Shown here: in pieces, positions 1 through 8,326 of the stretch
Layout: each line of letters begins with the position of its first letter
Position numbering within the stretch: position 1 is the first letter of the stretch
Assembly: GCF_000513895.2 (NCBI RefSeq)
Contig: NZ_CP165784.1
Coordinates: 434,001-498,000, forward strand
Source: Ensifer sp. WSM1721
GTDB lineage: Bacteria; Pseudomonadota; Alphaproteobacteria; Rhizobiales; Rhizobiaceae
DNA: 64,000 bases
Direction of reading: 5' to 3'
Program-made: the position numbers and the translations under genes
Notes under the pieces: generated by a model
What the model was told of the DNA's origin: nothing
The model's input: the letters and a program-made list of their open reading frames with translations, nothing else
The model's database searches: none

Positions 1-39
1 GTTCGCTTCGCATTCGCCTGGCGATGAAGGAGAGATGAG

Positions 40-339
40 ATGACGATCGCAGTTGCTAAGCTACGAGTGGAAGATAAGCTTTACCAAAATCGTTATCTGG
101 TCGACTCAGGGCGCCCGCACATTAAAGTGCGTCCGCACCAATGGCCGAGCACCAACCTGCTCGCACTGACGCGCGTCTGTCCGGCCAAGTGCTATGAGTT
201 GAATGAGAAGGGCCAAGTGGAAATCACCGTCGACGGCTGCATGGAGTGCGGCACTTGCAGAGTACTGTGTGAGAAAAGTGGGGAGATCGAGTGGAATTAT
301 CCCCGAGGCGGCTTCGGTGTCCTTTTTAAGTTCGGATGA
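40..339 (+). CDS. fixX: FixX ferredoxin-like protein
   Basis: A 99-residue iron-sulfur protein of the FixX family, the last member of the FixABCX electron-transfer complex that feeds low-potential electrons toward nitrogenase. The C-terminal half carries the cysteine cluster [11 protein letters not shown], and an upstream VCPAKC segment supplies further ligands; the length is normal for FixX. An AGGAGA ribosome site lies 6-7 bases before the ATG. fixABC would lie upstream, outside the window, and nifA follows in the same direction, as in Ensifer and other rhizobia. The identification is firm from motif, length and synteny. Confidence 0.95.
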   Translation: MTIAVAKLRVEDKLYQNRYLVDSGRPHIKVRPHQWPSTNLLALTRVCPAKCYELNEKGQVEITVDGCMECGTCRVLCEKSGEIEWNYPRGGFGVLFKFG

Positions 340-483
340 GTGGGAGGCAAAACGTCCATACGGTATTAAATTCTGGATCTTGTTGACTAACGCAAAAAAA
401 GGGCCTTGGAATATGATGTCTCCAGAGTTCAAAATCCAAAAAGGCGCTTGGCAGGAGCACTTGACAACCTCTGAGGAGTTTCC

Positions 484-2232
484 ATGCGTCACATGCTGCG
501 CGATCGGGTCGACGAAAGAGGGCGGTCCGAATCCTCCATAAAAACCCAGGCGGATCTCTCGCTCAGCGGAATCTACCAGATATCGAAGGTCCTGACCGCT
601 CCTACCCGGCTCGAGATTACGCTTGCCAATGTCGTGAACACCCTCCCCTCGCTGCTGGATATGCGTCACGGAGCAATCGTCGTCCTGGAAAGGGACGAAG
701 AGCCGGAGTTCGTCGCAACTGCCGGCGTCACGCGCCCGCCTCAATCAGGCAATGACCGAGCAATACCGCAGGCCGTGCTGGACGAGATTGTCGCTACGGA
801 GGCGCCGGTATTCATTCCGGATATCAGCAAGTCCGAACTATTTCCGGCTGATTTCCAAACGTCAAACAGTGGCGCCCCGCCAACCAGCTTTATAGGTGTC
901 CCGCTAAAGGCAGAGCGCAAAATACTTGGGGCCTTATCGATCTACTGCGTCAGCGATTGCACGGCCGGCTTCCGCCGCGACGAGGACGTACGCTTTCTGA
1001 CCATGGTCGCCAATCTTATCGGCCGGACCATTTGGCTCCATCGCACCCTGGAGCTGGACGGTCAGCAGCCCGCCCACGAGCAAGGGAACGGCGAGACATC
1101 TCCTAGCGCGGAGAGACGCGACACCAGTCGGCATCCGCGTGCCAGAATCGGCTGGCTCATCGGGGAAAGTCCGTCAGTCAAACAGGTGCTGGAAACCGTT
1201 TCGGCCGTGGCAACGACCAATACAACTGTGCTTCTGCGAGGTGAAAGCGGGACCGGAAAGGAATTCTTTGCACAAGCCATCCATGAGCTTTCACCTCGGA
1301 GTAAGAAGCCTTTCGTCAAATTGAACTGCGCCGCACTGTCCGAAGGCGTTCTGGAGTCGGAGCTGTTTGGGCACGAAAAGGGTGCCTTTACCGGCGCCAT
1401 CTCGCAACGCCCGGGCCGTTTCGAATTGGCGAATGGAGGAACGCTGTTACTTGATGAGATAGGTGAGATTTCGGCTGCCTTTCAAGCCAAGCTGTTGCGC
1501 GTCCTGCAGGAAGGCGAACTGGAGCGGGTGGGCGGCACGAAAACGCTTAAGGTCGACGTTCGACTCATATGCGCCACCAATAGAAATCTTGAGACAGCTG
1601 TCGCCAATGGGGAGTTCAGGGCTGACCTCTATTACCGCATTAGTGTGGTACCGATTGTTTTGCCGCCGCTTAGAGAACGACCCGGCGATATTCCACGGCT
1701 TGCAAGGGTTTTCCTCGACCGGTTCAACAGGGAGAATGGTCGCGAGCTCTCCTTCGCGCCCTCGGCACTTGACGTTCTCTCGCAATGTTATTTCCCCGGA
1801 AACGTCCGTGAGCTGGAAAACTGCGTGCGACGAACGGCAACACTCGCGCATTCAAGGACTATCGTTGCTTCGGATTTCGCCTGCAGGAACAGTCAGTGCC
1901 TCTCTTCACTACTCTGGAAAGGAACCGACTGTTCTCCCGGCGGCAATGCCATCGATCAGATCAGTCGGAGTAGTAAGATTCCGGGTTCTTTGCCGCTCTC
2001 GGAAAGATCCGTCCGCGCCTCGCAGAGCGAGGTCTCGCCCGCCAAGGGCTGCGATCCGAAGGACCCCGCTTGCCCCGCTATGGACTCGCGTTTGACGGAG
2101 CGCGAGCGGCTGATCGACGCGATGGAGAAGGCCGGCTGGGTACAGGCCAAGGCGGCTCGTATCCTCGGCCTCACGCCGCGTCAGGTGGGCTATGCTCTAC
2201 GTCGGCTTGGTGTTGCAGTGAAGAAGTTCTAA
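484..2232 (+). CDS. nifA: NifA, sigma-54-dependent activator of nif/fix genes
   Basis: A 582-residue enhancer-binding protein that activates RpoN-dependent nif and fix promoters in nodules. Domain order: an N-terminal GAF domain (about 20-190), an AAA+ domain (about 220-455) with Walker A GESGTGKE and the sigma-54-contacting GAFTGA loop, a cysteine-rich interdomain linker, and a C-terminal helix-turn-helix (QAKAARILGLTPRQVGYAL). The linker contains the paired cysteines CRNSQC plus more downstream Cys, typical of oxygen-sensitive rhizobial NifA. GAGGAG precedes the ATG by 5 bases. It lies 144 bases after fixX, so readthrough from fixABCX is likely; I found no convincing -24/-12 element of its own in that gap. 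Confidence 0.96.
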   Translation: MRHMLRDRVDERGRSESSIKTQADLSLSGIYQISKVLTAPTRLEITLANVVNTLPSLLDMRHGAIVVLERDEEPEFVATAGVTRPPQSGNDRAIPQAVLDEIVATEAPVFIPDISKSELFPADFQTSNSGAPPTSFIGVPLKAERKILGALSIYCVSDCTAGFRRDEDVRFLTMVANLIGRTIWLHRTLELDGQQPAHEQGNGETSPSAERRDTSRHPRARIGWLIGESPSVKQVLETVSAVATTNTTVLLRGESGTGKEFFAQAIHELSPRSKKPFVKLNCAALSEGVLESELFGHEKGAFTGAISQRPGRFELANGGTLLLDEIGEISAAFQAKLLRVLQEGELERVGGTKTLKVDVRLICATNRNLETAVANGEFRADLYYRISVVPIVLPPLRERPGDIPRLARVFLDRFNRENGRELSFAPSALDVLSQCYFPGNVRELENCVRRTATLAHSRTIVASDFACRNSQCLSSLLWKGTDCSPGGNAIDQISRSSKIPGSLPLSERSVRASQSEVSPAKGCDPKDPACPAMDSRLTERERLIDAMEKAGWVQAKAARILGLTPRQVGYALRRLGVAVKKF

Positions 2233-2269
2233 TCGTGCGTCGACGAGGCGCGTTGCCCTTCGCGAACAA

Positions 2270-2285
2270 TGTCGAGAGCCTGACA
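2270..2285 (+). promoter_or_regulatory. NifA upstream activator sequence of nifB
   Basis: An exact TGT-N10-ACA match, the NifA binding consensus, centred about 90 bases before the nifB -24 element, the usual distance for a NifA enhancer. It sits in the nifA-nifB gap. Confidence 0.85.
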
Positions 2286-2359
2286 AAACCGCGTCGAGAG
2301 CAGACAGACAGTTTTCCGACAGGAAGCGCCAACAGGTTGAAGTAAAACGTTCTTCGAAT

Positions 2360-2374
2360 TGGCACGGCGATTGC
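2360..2374 (+). promoter_or_regulatory. -24/-12 (RpoN) promoter of nifB
   Basis: TGGCAC-N5-TTGC matches the sigma-54 consensus exactly, with GG and GC in the right register. It lies 38 bases before the chosen nifB ATG and below the NifA site at 2270. A TTG codon overlapping the -24 element could be misread as a nifB start, but it would lie upstream of the transcript. Confidence 0.92.
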
Positions 2375-2412
2375 GTTTTGAGCTACATCGTTCACCAGCC
2401 ACGGAGCCGTTT

Positions 2413-3894
2413 ATGTCCGCACGGATGACTGCGCTTGAGAGCCTCACCAGAACGACATCCTTAGACCAGTTGCAAACGCCCGCGAAGTCCGGTGGCTGTG
2501 CATCCTCCTCCTGCGGCTCCCCCTCACAGCCCAATGATGTGAACTCAGCTGCATGGGAGAAGATCAAGGATCATCCCTGCTATTCAGAAGAAGCCCACCA
2601 CTATTTTGCGCGAATGCATGTAGCGGTTGCGCCTGCCTGCAACATCCAGTGCCACTACTGCAATCGCAAATTTGACTGCGCCAACGAAAGCCGGCCTGGT
2701 GTCGTTTCGGAGAAGTTGACGCCAGACCAGGCGCTACGCAAAGTCATTGCGGTCGCCAATGAGGTGCCGCAGCTTTCCGTGCTCGGCATCGCCGGACCGG
2801 GCGATGCCTGTTACGACTGGAGGAAGACTAAGGCGACATGTGAACGGGTCGCCAAGGAAATCCCCGATATCAAGCTTTGTATCTCCACGAACGGCCTGGC
2901 GCTGGCGGAACATGTCGACGAACTCGCTGAAATGAACGTGGACCACGTGACGATCACCATTAACATGATCGATCCGGAAATTGGCGCAAAGATATATCCT
3001 TGGATTTTTCATGACCACCGCCGCTACACCGGAATCGAAGCAGCCAGGATTCTGCACAAGCGGCAGATGCTGGGTTTGGAGATGCTGACCGAGCGTGGCA
3101 TTCTCACCAAGATCAATTCGGTGATGATCCCCGGCGTCAACGACGAACACCTGATCGAGGTGAACAAATGGGTCAAGGAGCGCGGCGCGTTCCTGCACAA
3201 TGTAATGCCGCTGATTTCCGACCCCGCCCACGGTACTCATTACGGCCTGACCGGGCAGCGCGGCCCACGGGCGATCGAACTGAAGGCACTTCGAAATCGT
3301 CTTGAAGGTGGTGCCAAGTTGATGCGCCATTGCCGGCAGTGCCGGGCCGATGCTGTCGGCCTGCTCGGCGAGGATCGTGGCCAGGAATTCACGCTCGACC
3401 AGGTTCCCGGTGAGATCACCTACGACGCTAGCAAGCGCGAGACCTATCGGGACGTGGTCGCCCGCGAGCGAGGCGACTACATAACGGCCAAGAACGACGC
3501 GATCGGGATGATCAAGGATGCAGGTTCCGGCGGGTCGCTTCTCGTGGCGGTGGCGACCAAGGGCGGCGGTCGTATCAACGAACACTTCGGTCATGCCAAG
3601 GAATTCCAAGTTTACGAAGCCTCGGCAATGGGAATCAAGTTCGTGGAGCACCGCAAGGTCGAGCAGTACTGCCTCGGCGGCTGGGGCGAAGAGACCACAC
3701 TCGAGCGTGTCCTCGCTGTGCTCGAAGGCATAGATATCCTCCTGTGCGCCAAAATCGGAGATTGCCCCAAGCATCAGCTCACGGAAGCTGGTCTGCGTGC
3801 AACAGACGCTTTTGGCTATGACTACATCGAGACGGCCATCAGCACGCTTTACGCCGCCGAGTTTGGGGCTGAACCACTGCCGACCAGGGCTTGA
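2413..3894 (+). CDS. nifB: NifB, radical SAM FeMo-cofactor biosynthesis protein
   Basis: About 493 residues. NifB fuses two iron-sulfur clusters and inserts carbide to make NifB-co, the precursor of the nitrogenase FeMo cofactor. The radical-SAM motif CNIQCHYC is at about residue 77, with the usual extra Cys after it (KFDC) and a paired CRQC later. The last ~120 residues form a NifX/NafY-like domain (GGGRINEHFGHAKEFQVYE). The ATG at 2413 is preferred because it lies downstream of the sigma-54 promoter at 2360. It heads the nifB-fdxN-nifZ-nifT-SIR2-like operon. Confidence 0.97.
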   Translation: MSARMTALESLTRTTSLDQLQTPAKSGGCASSSCGSPSQPNDVNSAAWEKIKDHPCYSEEAHHYFARMHVAVAPACNIQCHYCNRKFDCANESRPGVVSEKLTPDQALRKVIAVANEVPQLSVLGIAGPGDACYDWRKTKATCERVAKEIPDIKLCISTNGLALAEHVDELAEMNVDHVTITINMIDPEIGAKIYPWIFHDHRRYTGIEAARILHKRQMLGLEMLTERGILTKINSVMIPGVNDEHLIEVNKWVKERGAFLHNVMPLISDPAHGTHYGLTGQRGPRAIELKALRNRLEGGAKLMRHCRQCRADAVGLLGEDRGQEFTLDQVPGEITYDASKRETYRDVVARERGDYITAKNDAIGMIKDAGSGGSLLVAVATKGGGRINEHFGHAKEFQVYEASAMGIKFVEHRKVEQYCLGGWGEETTLERVLAVLEGIDILLCAKIGDCPKHQLTEAGLRATDAFGYDYIETAISTLYAAEFGAEPLPTRA

Positions 3895-3927
3895 GCCTCT
3901 CATCCAACCGAAACTAGGAGCTGAAGA

Positions 3928-4128
3928 ATGTCCTTCAGGATCATCGCATCCCAATGCACCCAGTGCGGAGCCTGCGAGTTCGAATGCCCTTCCGGCGCGA
4001 TCAAGTTCAAGGGCGAGGCCTACGTGATCGATCCGGACAAGTGCACCGAATGCAAGGGAGCTTTCGAGTTACAGCAATGTGCCTCCGTATGTCCGGTGCC
4101 AGAGACCTGTGTTCCCGCTGAACTTTAG
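3928..4128 (+). CDS. fdxN: FdxN, 2[4Fe-4S] ferredoxin
   Basis: A 66-residue bacterial-type ferredoxin with two cluster motifs, [11 protein letters not shown] near the N-terminus and CTECKG...CASVC toward the end. FdxN acts as an electron donor linked to nitrogenase and NifB-co synthesis and is required for fixation in S. meliloti. It starts 33 bases after nifB behind an AGGAGCTG site and is co-transcribed from the nifB promoter. Length and position are those expected. Confidence 0.95.
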   Translation: MSFRIIASQCTQCGACEFECPSGAIKFKGEAYVIDPDKCTECKGAFELQQCASVCPVPETCVPAEL

Positions 4129-4214
4129 TCCGGTTACCGACATGACGGGTCTTCTTACGAAACAGGCCTTGAACTCCTTTGTCGACACGCTGCAGCCCAG
4201 AAAGGACAACAGTC

Positions 4215-4541
4215 ATGGGCCTCGAACGCGAACAGGAAGTCGAAGTCCGCAACCCACCGCGATTTATGCCGGGTGAGCGGGTCCGTGCCACACGCCATGT
4301 CAAGAATGACGGCACCTATCCTGGGAAAGATGTCGGCGAGAACCTGGTACGGAAAGGCGACGAGGGCTATGTGCGCGACATCGGCACCTTTCTCCAGCAG
4401 TTTTACATCTATGCCGTCGAATGGATCGATCGCGGCAACATCGTCGGCATGCGCGCGCGCGAACTGGTGAGTGACGACGAGGCCCGCGGGGTCGGCGTTG
4501 CCGAAACCGCCATCGATCTCAACCAAAGGACAGCCAGATGA
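4215..4541 (+). CDS. nifZ: NifZ, nitrogenase maturation protein
   Basis: About 108 residues of the NifZ family, which helps P-cluster maturation in the MoFe protein. The family body is clear: a basic/acidic N-terminus, then FMPGERVRATRHVKNDGT, GENLVRKGDEGYVRDIGTFL and the YAVEWIDRG segment. The ATG at 4215 follows GGACAACAGTC; the in-frame ATG at 4179 is upstream of recognisable family sequence. Its stop overlaps the next start by four bases, so nifT is translationally coupled. Confidence 0.9.
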   Translation: MGLEREQEVEVRNPPRFMPGERVRATRHVKNDGTYPGKDVGENLVRKGDEGYVRDIGTFLQQFYIYAVEWIDRGNIVGMRARELVSDDEARGVGVAETAIDLNQRTAR

Positions 4542-4795
4542 AGGTCATGATCCGCAGAACGAGCACCGGTTTGACGGCGTATGTTCCTAAGAAAGATCTC
4601 GAAGAGCCGATCGTGAAGGTCGAGAACGAAGACCTGTGGGGCGGGGCTATAACGCTGAGGAACGGCTGGCGGCTCGCCCTGCCCCGCCTCCCGCGGGATA
4701 CGCGTCTGCCGGTCACCATCGAGGCGAGGAAGATTTCCGATGAGGAAGACACTGCGCAGCCAGGCAATCGCGAGCGGCAGAGAAAACCGCAATGA
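4538..4795 (+). CDS. nifT: NifT/FixU family protein
   Basis: An 85-residue protein of the NifT/FixU family, a small conserved nif-operon protein of unsettled biochemical role. The family signature is plain: MKVMIRR at the start, AYVPKKDLEEPIVK, ENEDLWGG, then LPRDTRLPVTIEARKI. The last ~15 residues form a polar tail beyond the usual family end. It overlaps nifZ upstream and the SIR2-like gene downstream by ATGA-type junctions, which indicates a single coupled operon. Confidence 0.9.
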   Translation: MKVMIRRTSTGLTAYVPKKDLEEPIVKVENEDLWGGAITLRNGWRLALPRLPRDTRLPVTIEARKISDEEDTAQPGNRERQRKPQ

Positions 4796-5667
4796 ACACG
4801 ATCTTGACCCCGGACGGTCTGTTGGTCGTCCGCAACAGTGACGCCGAAAGATGGCTTGATCTACTGAAGAAGGCGGTCGCCGCCGATGAGATCATCCCGT
4901 ATCTGGGTCCAGGCCTCCTGCAGCTCAACTGCGCGGAACCGCCTGTACCGAATACGCCGGAAGTCGTTGCCGCAGCGCTCAATGCGCGAACGCCCGCCCC
5001 TTCCAAGATCCGCACCAATATGTGGTCGGTCGCGCAGTTCATCGAGCAGCGCCGACATCGCCGGACGCTTCAAACCTGGCTGGCCGAGATATTCGCCCCG
5101 CCTGTTGCGCCGACCATCCTTCACGACTGGCTCGCAAAGCTGCCACTCTCCCTCATCGTCGATAGCTGGTACGACGGGACGATGCGCGCAGCCCTCGTAG
5201 AGACCCGGCGGACGGACGTGGTCGAGATACAAGGCGTCTCACGCGCGACCGAAATGGGTGACATTTGGACAAGGACCTACGGTTTGACCGGAAAGGAACT
5301 CGAAGCCGGACCAGAGGCAAGAACGGTTCTCTACACGCCCCACGGCAGCATCAGGCCGGCCGCAAACTTTCTCGTGTCGGATTCCGACTATGTGGAAGTC
5401 TTAACAGAAATAGACATCCAGACGCCCATCCCCGAAGTGGTGAAGGAACGGCGTACCACCCGCGGTTTCTTCTTCGTCGGGTGCCGCTTCAACGACCAGA
5501 TGCTGCGCATTTTCGCTCGGCAACTGATGAAACGCTCCAAAGGCCCACATTTTGCAGTCGTTGATGCGGAAACGCTGACCAAAACCGAACGCCGTTTCCT
5601 GTCAGCAAGCGCAACCACGGTGATCGACATGCCGATGGGTGAAGCCGCTGCTTATTTTGTCGGATGA
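4792..5667 (+). CDS. SIR2-like domain protein at the end of the nif operon
   Basis: A 291-residue protein whose body fits the SIR2_2-type fold: an N-terminal glycine loop (EIIPYLGPG, near residue 40), a central LSLIVDSWYD segment, TPHGSI, a GFFFVGCRFND motif and a closing FAVVDAETL strand. These are typical of SIR2-like NAD-binding domains seen in deacetylases and in some defence proteins. No catalytic assignment can be made by eye. Its ATG overlaps the nifT stop by four bases, so it should be made together with the nifB operon under NifA control. I know of similar genes at this position in other rhizobial nif clusters, but no established function. Confidence 0.75.
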   Translation: MNTILTPDGLLVVRNSDAERWLDLLKKAVAADEIIPYLGPGLLQLNCAEPPVPNTPEVVAAALNARTPAPSKIRTNMWSVAQFIEQRRHRRTLQTWLAEIFAPPVAPTILHDWLAKLPLSLIVDSWYDGTMRAALVETRRTDVVEIQGVSRATEMGDIWTRTYGLTGKELEAGPEARTVLYTPHGSIRPAANFLVSDSDYVEVLTEIDIQTPIPEVVKERRTTRGFFFVGCRFNDQMLRIFARQLMKRSKGPHFAVVDAETLTKTERRFLSASATTVIDMPMGEAAAYFVG

Positions 5668-5689
5668 AGTTCAGCGAAGGGGTGGTGAG

Positions 5690-6290
5690 GTAGCGTCGAA
5701 TGCAACGGCGACGCGCGTAGCACAAGGCGGTGCTTCGTACGCCCAGTGGTGTGGGAGTTGCGCCTTGCAGGCGAGTTTAAATTCAGCCGCCCGAGATGGC
5801 GGTCACGGCAAAGCTTGGCGAGCAACCGTGTACTGAGTCTTGCGTGGTGTCCGGCAACGGCCACTGCGAAGCGTAGACAGGGAGGCTGTAGGCCGGAACA
5901 TATGTGAACGGGAAGATAGCCCCGAAATCGAACGTGATCGGAGTAGCCTACCCTGTCTCTCAAAGGGGAAGGCGGAATGCCGCGTGATTGCGAGTGGCAC
6001 GAGGTGCTCCCGGGGTTCGTACCGCCAGCCTCGCAATTGAAGGATTTGACGTGAACAAGGGAAATCCATCCGTTCAAGCGCAAGCTTGTAGGACCTGCCA
6101 AGCCGCTGAGGCGAGAAGCGGCTGATGACCGGGTGAAAGTCAGACGGACTGACAGTACTCGGAGGACGGGAGAGCCGAGCACATGGGGAAGCGGTCAGCG
6201 GTAGTTGAATGTTCTTGGACAACATGGGCTCCATTCACGAACATCGGGTCGTGGATCCGCGCCTGATCAGCTTCATCCGGCGCTGGTTGA
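5690..6290 (+). mobile_element. Group II intron remnant (RNA 5' part plus a scrap of reverse transcriptase)
   Basis: The stretch around 6130-6205 has the look of the conserved RNA region just before a bacterial group II intron ORF (GGTGAAAGTCAGACGG, then GCCGAGCACATGGGGAAG). It is followed abruptly by a frame encoding EHRVVDPRLISFIRRWLKG at about 6236-6292, which matches the reverse-transcriptase segment usually read as HRIxDPRxxRLIxRWLKAG. Almost all of the intron-encoded protein is missing between and after these pieces, so this is an internally deleted, dead intron. The 5' limit is approximate. Confidence 0.6.
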
Positions 6291-6319
6291 AGGGTACGCA
6301 TCCGAGTAAGGCCGCCAAA

Positions 6320-6572
6320 AACGACAGTGCGGCTATGGATCGGCTTGAGATTGTCGATACGGGTCGGCGTCGTCGCTTTAGCAAAGAGATGAATGGCGCC
6401 GGCTCGCACGCGCGTGGCAACTGGATGTTGCGTCGGCTGTAGGCAGCTTTGTCCCGGCGTTGCTTGTTCCAGAGATAGAGCCGGCAGCAGAGTCATTGCC
6501 GACCGCCGGCCGGATGGAGGTTGTCAGCGCGAGCGGTCGCCGTGTGATCGTGGACCGCGATGTCGACGTTGA
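6320..6572 (+). pseudogene. IS66-family TnpA (OrfA) remnant
   Basis: Two frames together resemble the small IS66 OrfA protein. The first reads MDRLEIVDTGRRRRFSKE (from about 6335), and after a frame change the second reads FVPALLVPEIEP...GRMEVVSASGRRVIVDRDVDVE (about 6447-6572), the usual C-terminal end of that family. The catalytic IS66 transposase is absent, and the element is joined directly to a groES remnant. Not functional. Confidence 0.65.
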
Positions 6573-6727
6573 GGAGATCGGGTGCTCTTTGGCAAATGGT
6601 CAGGCACGGAAATGAAGATTGAGGATGAGGATTTGCTGATCTTGAGATCTTGAAGGAAGCCGACGTGATCGACGTCATCGAGGGAATGGGTGCTGATGGA
6701 AAAGCCCCTGAGAACGCCACCGTCTAA
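6573..6727 (+). pseudogene. groES: groES 3' remnant
   Basis: The frame from 6573 reads GDRVLFGKWSGTEMKIEDED, followed by LLIL, then stops. After a one-base shift near 6650 it continues LKEADVIDVIEG and ends with TAA at 6725. This is the C-terminal half of the 10-kDa co-chaperonin, carrying a frameshift and cut off at its 5' side by the IS66 remnant. A groEL remnant follows at the spacing expected for a groESL operon. Confidence 0.75.
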
Positions 6728-6747
6728 AGGTCTGAAGAGTCGAACCG

Positions 6748-6960
6748 ATGGCTGTCATAGTCGTAAATTTCCATTGCGATGCGCGTGACCGCATGCTGCG
6801 CGGCGGCGATACGCTTGCCAATACCGTGAAGGTGACATTGGGGCCGAAGGTCGAAAAGTCCTTCGGCGCGCCACAAAAGGACGGATTCACGGTGGAAGCT
6901 AACATTGTAGTGTCGCTGTCGACTCTGTGGCATTGCAATTCAAAGGCTCGTATAGCGTGA
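6748..6960 (+). pseudogene. groEL: groEL 5' remnant
   Basis: The first ~50 codons read as the chaperonin N-terminus: [20 protein letters not shown], then [16 protein letters not shown] and KDGFTVE. The conserved stretch between LGPK and KSFGAP is shortened, and homology ends at about 6910, after which the frame runs out. About 90% of groEL is missing. Together with the groES piece it shows that a plasmid-borne groESL copy was lost here. Confidence 0.8.
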
Positions 6961-7212
6961 CGGCCGTTCCGCTAGTTCAGCGAACGTGGAGGTTGGCACT
7001 CGAAGTGCAGCCGCTATGCGCCTGAGCCGGTCCGGGTCGACATCAGCACCTAGTTCAATGCTTGTGATTTCTGCGCAAGTCAGTCCGCAGGTCAATGCAA
7101 GATCCTCGACGCTATATCCCACCGCTTCGCGAGATCGCCGAACAGCGGCGCCGATATCGACGTCGCCTCGGTTCGTGACGGACGCGCCTGCATTGCTCAT
7201 TGAATTTGCCAT
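6940..7212 (-). CDS. Small XRE-type helix-turn-helix regulator
   Basis: A 90-residue protein with one Cro/C1-type helix-turn-helix: [19 protein letters not shown], followed by [29 protein letters not shown]. The ATG at 7212 is chosen because AGGAG sits 7 bases ahead; the frame is open further upstream but without a comparable site. The targets are unknown. It is flanked by the groEL scar and a nodN-like gene, both in degraded surroundings, and could be a relict of a mobile element or a toxin-antitoxin pair. A near-palindrome GTTGCAGTGCAAC at 7280-7292 upstream might be its operator. Confidence 0.7.
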   Translation of the reverse strand: MANSMSNAGASVTNRGDVDIGAAVRRSREAVGYSVEDLALTCGLTCAEITSIELGADVDPDRLRRIAAALRVPTSTFAELAERPSRYTSL

Positions 7213-7466
7213 AGGGCAACTCCTTCTATCATGTATCATTAGGGAGCTCGCAGCTACAGGGGCAGGACAGACCGATAATGTTGCAGTGCAACATTTGTGC
7301 AATAAGTATGACAATTGCAAGGCAGGCGCTAACCCGACACACTCAGGTGACTACCACCTCGCGAGCTGTGAGCTTGTCGACGTAAACATTACCGAACGGA
7401 GCCCCGCTCTAAACATCTCGGCTTCCTCGCGGCTGCCGAACCTGCAGTGTGGGCGGAAGGGTGAGC

Positions 7467-7988
7467 CTACATGCCGCGAGAGACGCACGCCGGACGTGAG
7501 CAGGCATCCGCCGGCCGGTCCTTCGCTTTGAATTGAATGATTGTTTGCCAAGTTGCACTCAGCGCGGGCTTTCTTTCCCCTTCGATCTCCACTGTCGCGT
7601 CATAGGTGACCATCAGCATGCCTGCGCGGCGGAAGCGGGCGTCGGCTAAGGCGAAGCGGCCGCGCACCCGTGCTCCGCTTTTGACCGGCGCCATGAAGCG
7701 CACCTTGTCGAAGCCGTAATTGATGCCCATCGTCTGTTCTCGGATCTTCGGCAGGCAATTGTAGTTCATCGCCGAAAGCAGCGAGAGCGACAGGAAACCA
7801 TGTGCGATCGTGCCGCCGAAGGGCGTCTCCGCCGCCGCGCGCACCGGGTCGGTGTGGATGAACTGGAAGTCGCCCGTCGCCTCGGCGAAATTATCGATGG
7901 ACTTCTGCGTCACGGTGATCCAGTCGGACACGCCGATCTCCTTGCCGATCAGCTCCTTGACATCGGAAAGCCAGATTTCTTGCGTCAT
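7467..7988 (-). CDS. nodN: NodN-like MaoC-family dehydratase
   Basis: A 173-residue MaoC/hot-dog-fold protein similar to the nodulation protein NodN, with the R-hydratase signature (DNFAEATGDFQFIHTDPVRA, then PFGGTIAHGFLSLSLLS). MaoC enzymes hydrate enoyl thioesters; the biochemical job of NodN itself is not established. The last ~20 residues (after KAKDRP) do not look like family sequence, so the 3' end may have been altered by a rearrangement. A nod-box-like element lies about 290 bases upstream on the same strand, supporting a symbiotic role. A paralogous housekeeping MaoC protein remains possible. Confidence 0.8.
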   Translation of the reverse strand: MTQEIWLSDVKELIGKEIGVSDWITVTQKSIDNFAEATGDFQFIHTDPVRAAAETPFGGTIAHGFLSLSLLSAMNYNCLPKIREQTMGINYGFDKVRFMAPVKSGARVRGRFALADARFRRAGMLMVTYDATVEIEGERKPALSATWQTIIQFKAKDRPADACSRPACVSRGM

Positions 7989-8278
7989 TTAGTTTAGTCA
8001 TCCTGATGAGGGCCTCGCAGCCGAACTGTACTTGTTGGGGCTAGGCTCTAGAACGCGACGATAACATTGCAGAAAGCACTGAAATAGTTGCTAAGGCTAC
8101 GATTGAGGGCCGCATCCGCGAGCGCGTCGTGGTTGATCGCGGCGTCAGTCGCATGAAACGCTGCCTGAGATGGTGATCTGACCAATAACCAATTGTCGAC
8201 ATAGGACGGCAATGGCGCACGCAAAAACGTCCTGTCTGTGTTCTCTATAGCTTCCTCTTTACTCTAATAACAACTGAG

Positions 8279-8326
8279 AAGATTTCAAAATGGATTGTTT
8301 AAATGGCAGCAATCCACATCCTGAAT
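8279..8326 (-). promoter_or_regulatory. Nod-box-like element upstream of the nodN-like gene
   Basis: Read on the minus strand it has the NodD-box layout: TTCAGGATGTGGATTG in the 5' half and AAACAATCCATTTT in the 3' half at normal spacing. Several consensus positions at the 3' end are changed. It points toward the nodN-like gene, leaving a long (about 290 base) leader. Confidence 0.6.

Noticed and set aside
440..480. TTGGCAGGAGCACTTGAC in the fixX-nifA gap as a -24/-12 promoter for nifA
   Set aside because: The GG-to-G(C) spacing is one base too long and the -12 GC is missing, so it does not fit sigma-54 rules.
2359..2412. nifB starting at the TTG of 2359
   Set aside because: That codon overlaps the -24 promoter element, so it would not be on the mRNA; the ATG at 2413 fits the family.
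2734..3954. A 406-codon minus-strand open frame opposite nifB
   Set aside because: An antisense shadow of the well-supported nifB gene.
6990..7007. TTGGCAC-N6-TGCAG as a sigma-54 promoter on the plus strand
   Set aside because: It lies inside the XRE gene with no plus-strand gene behind it and has a substitution in the -12 element.
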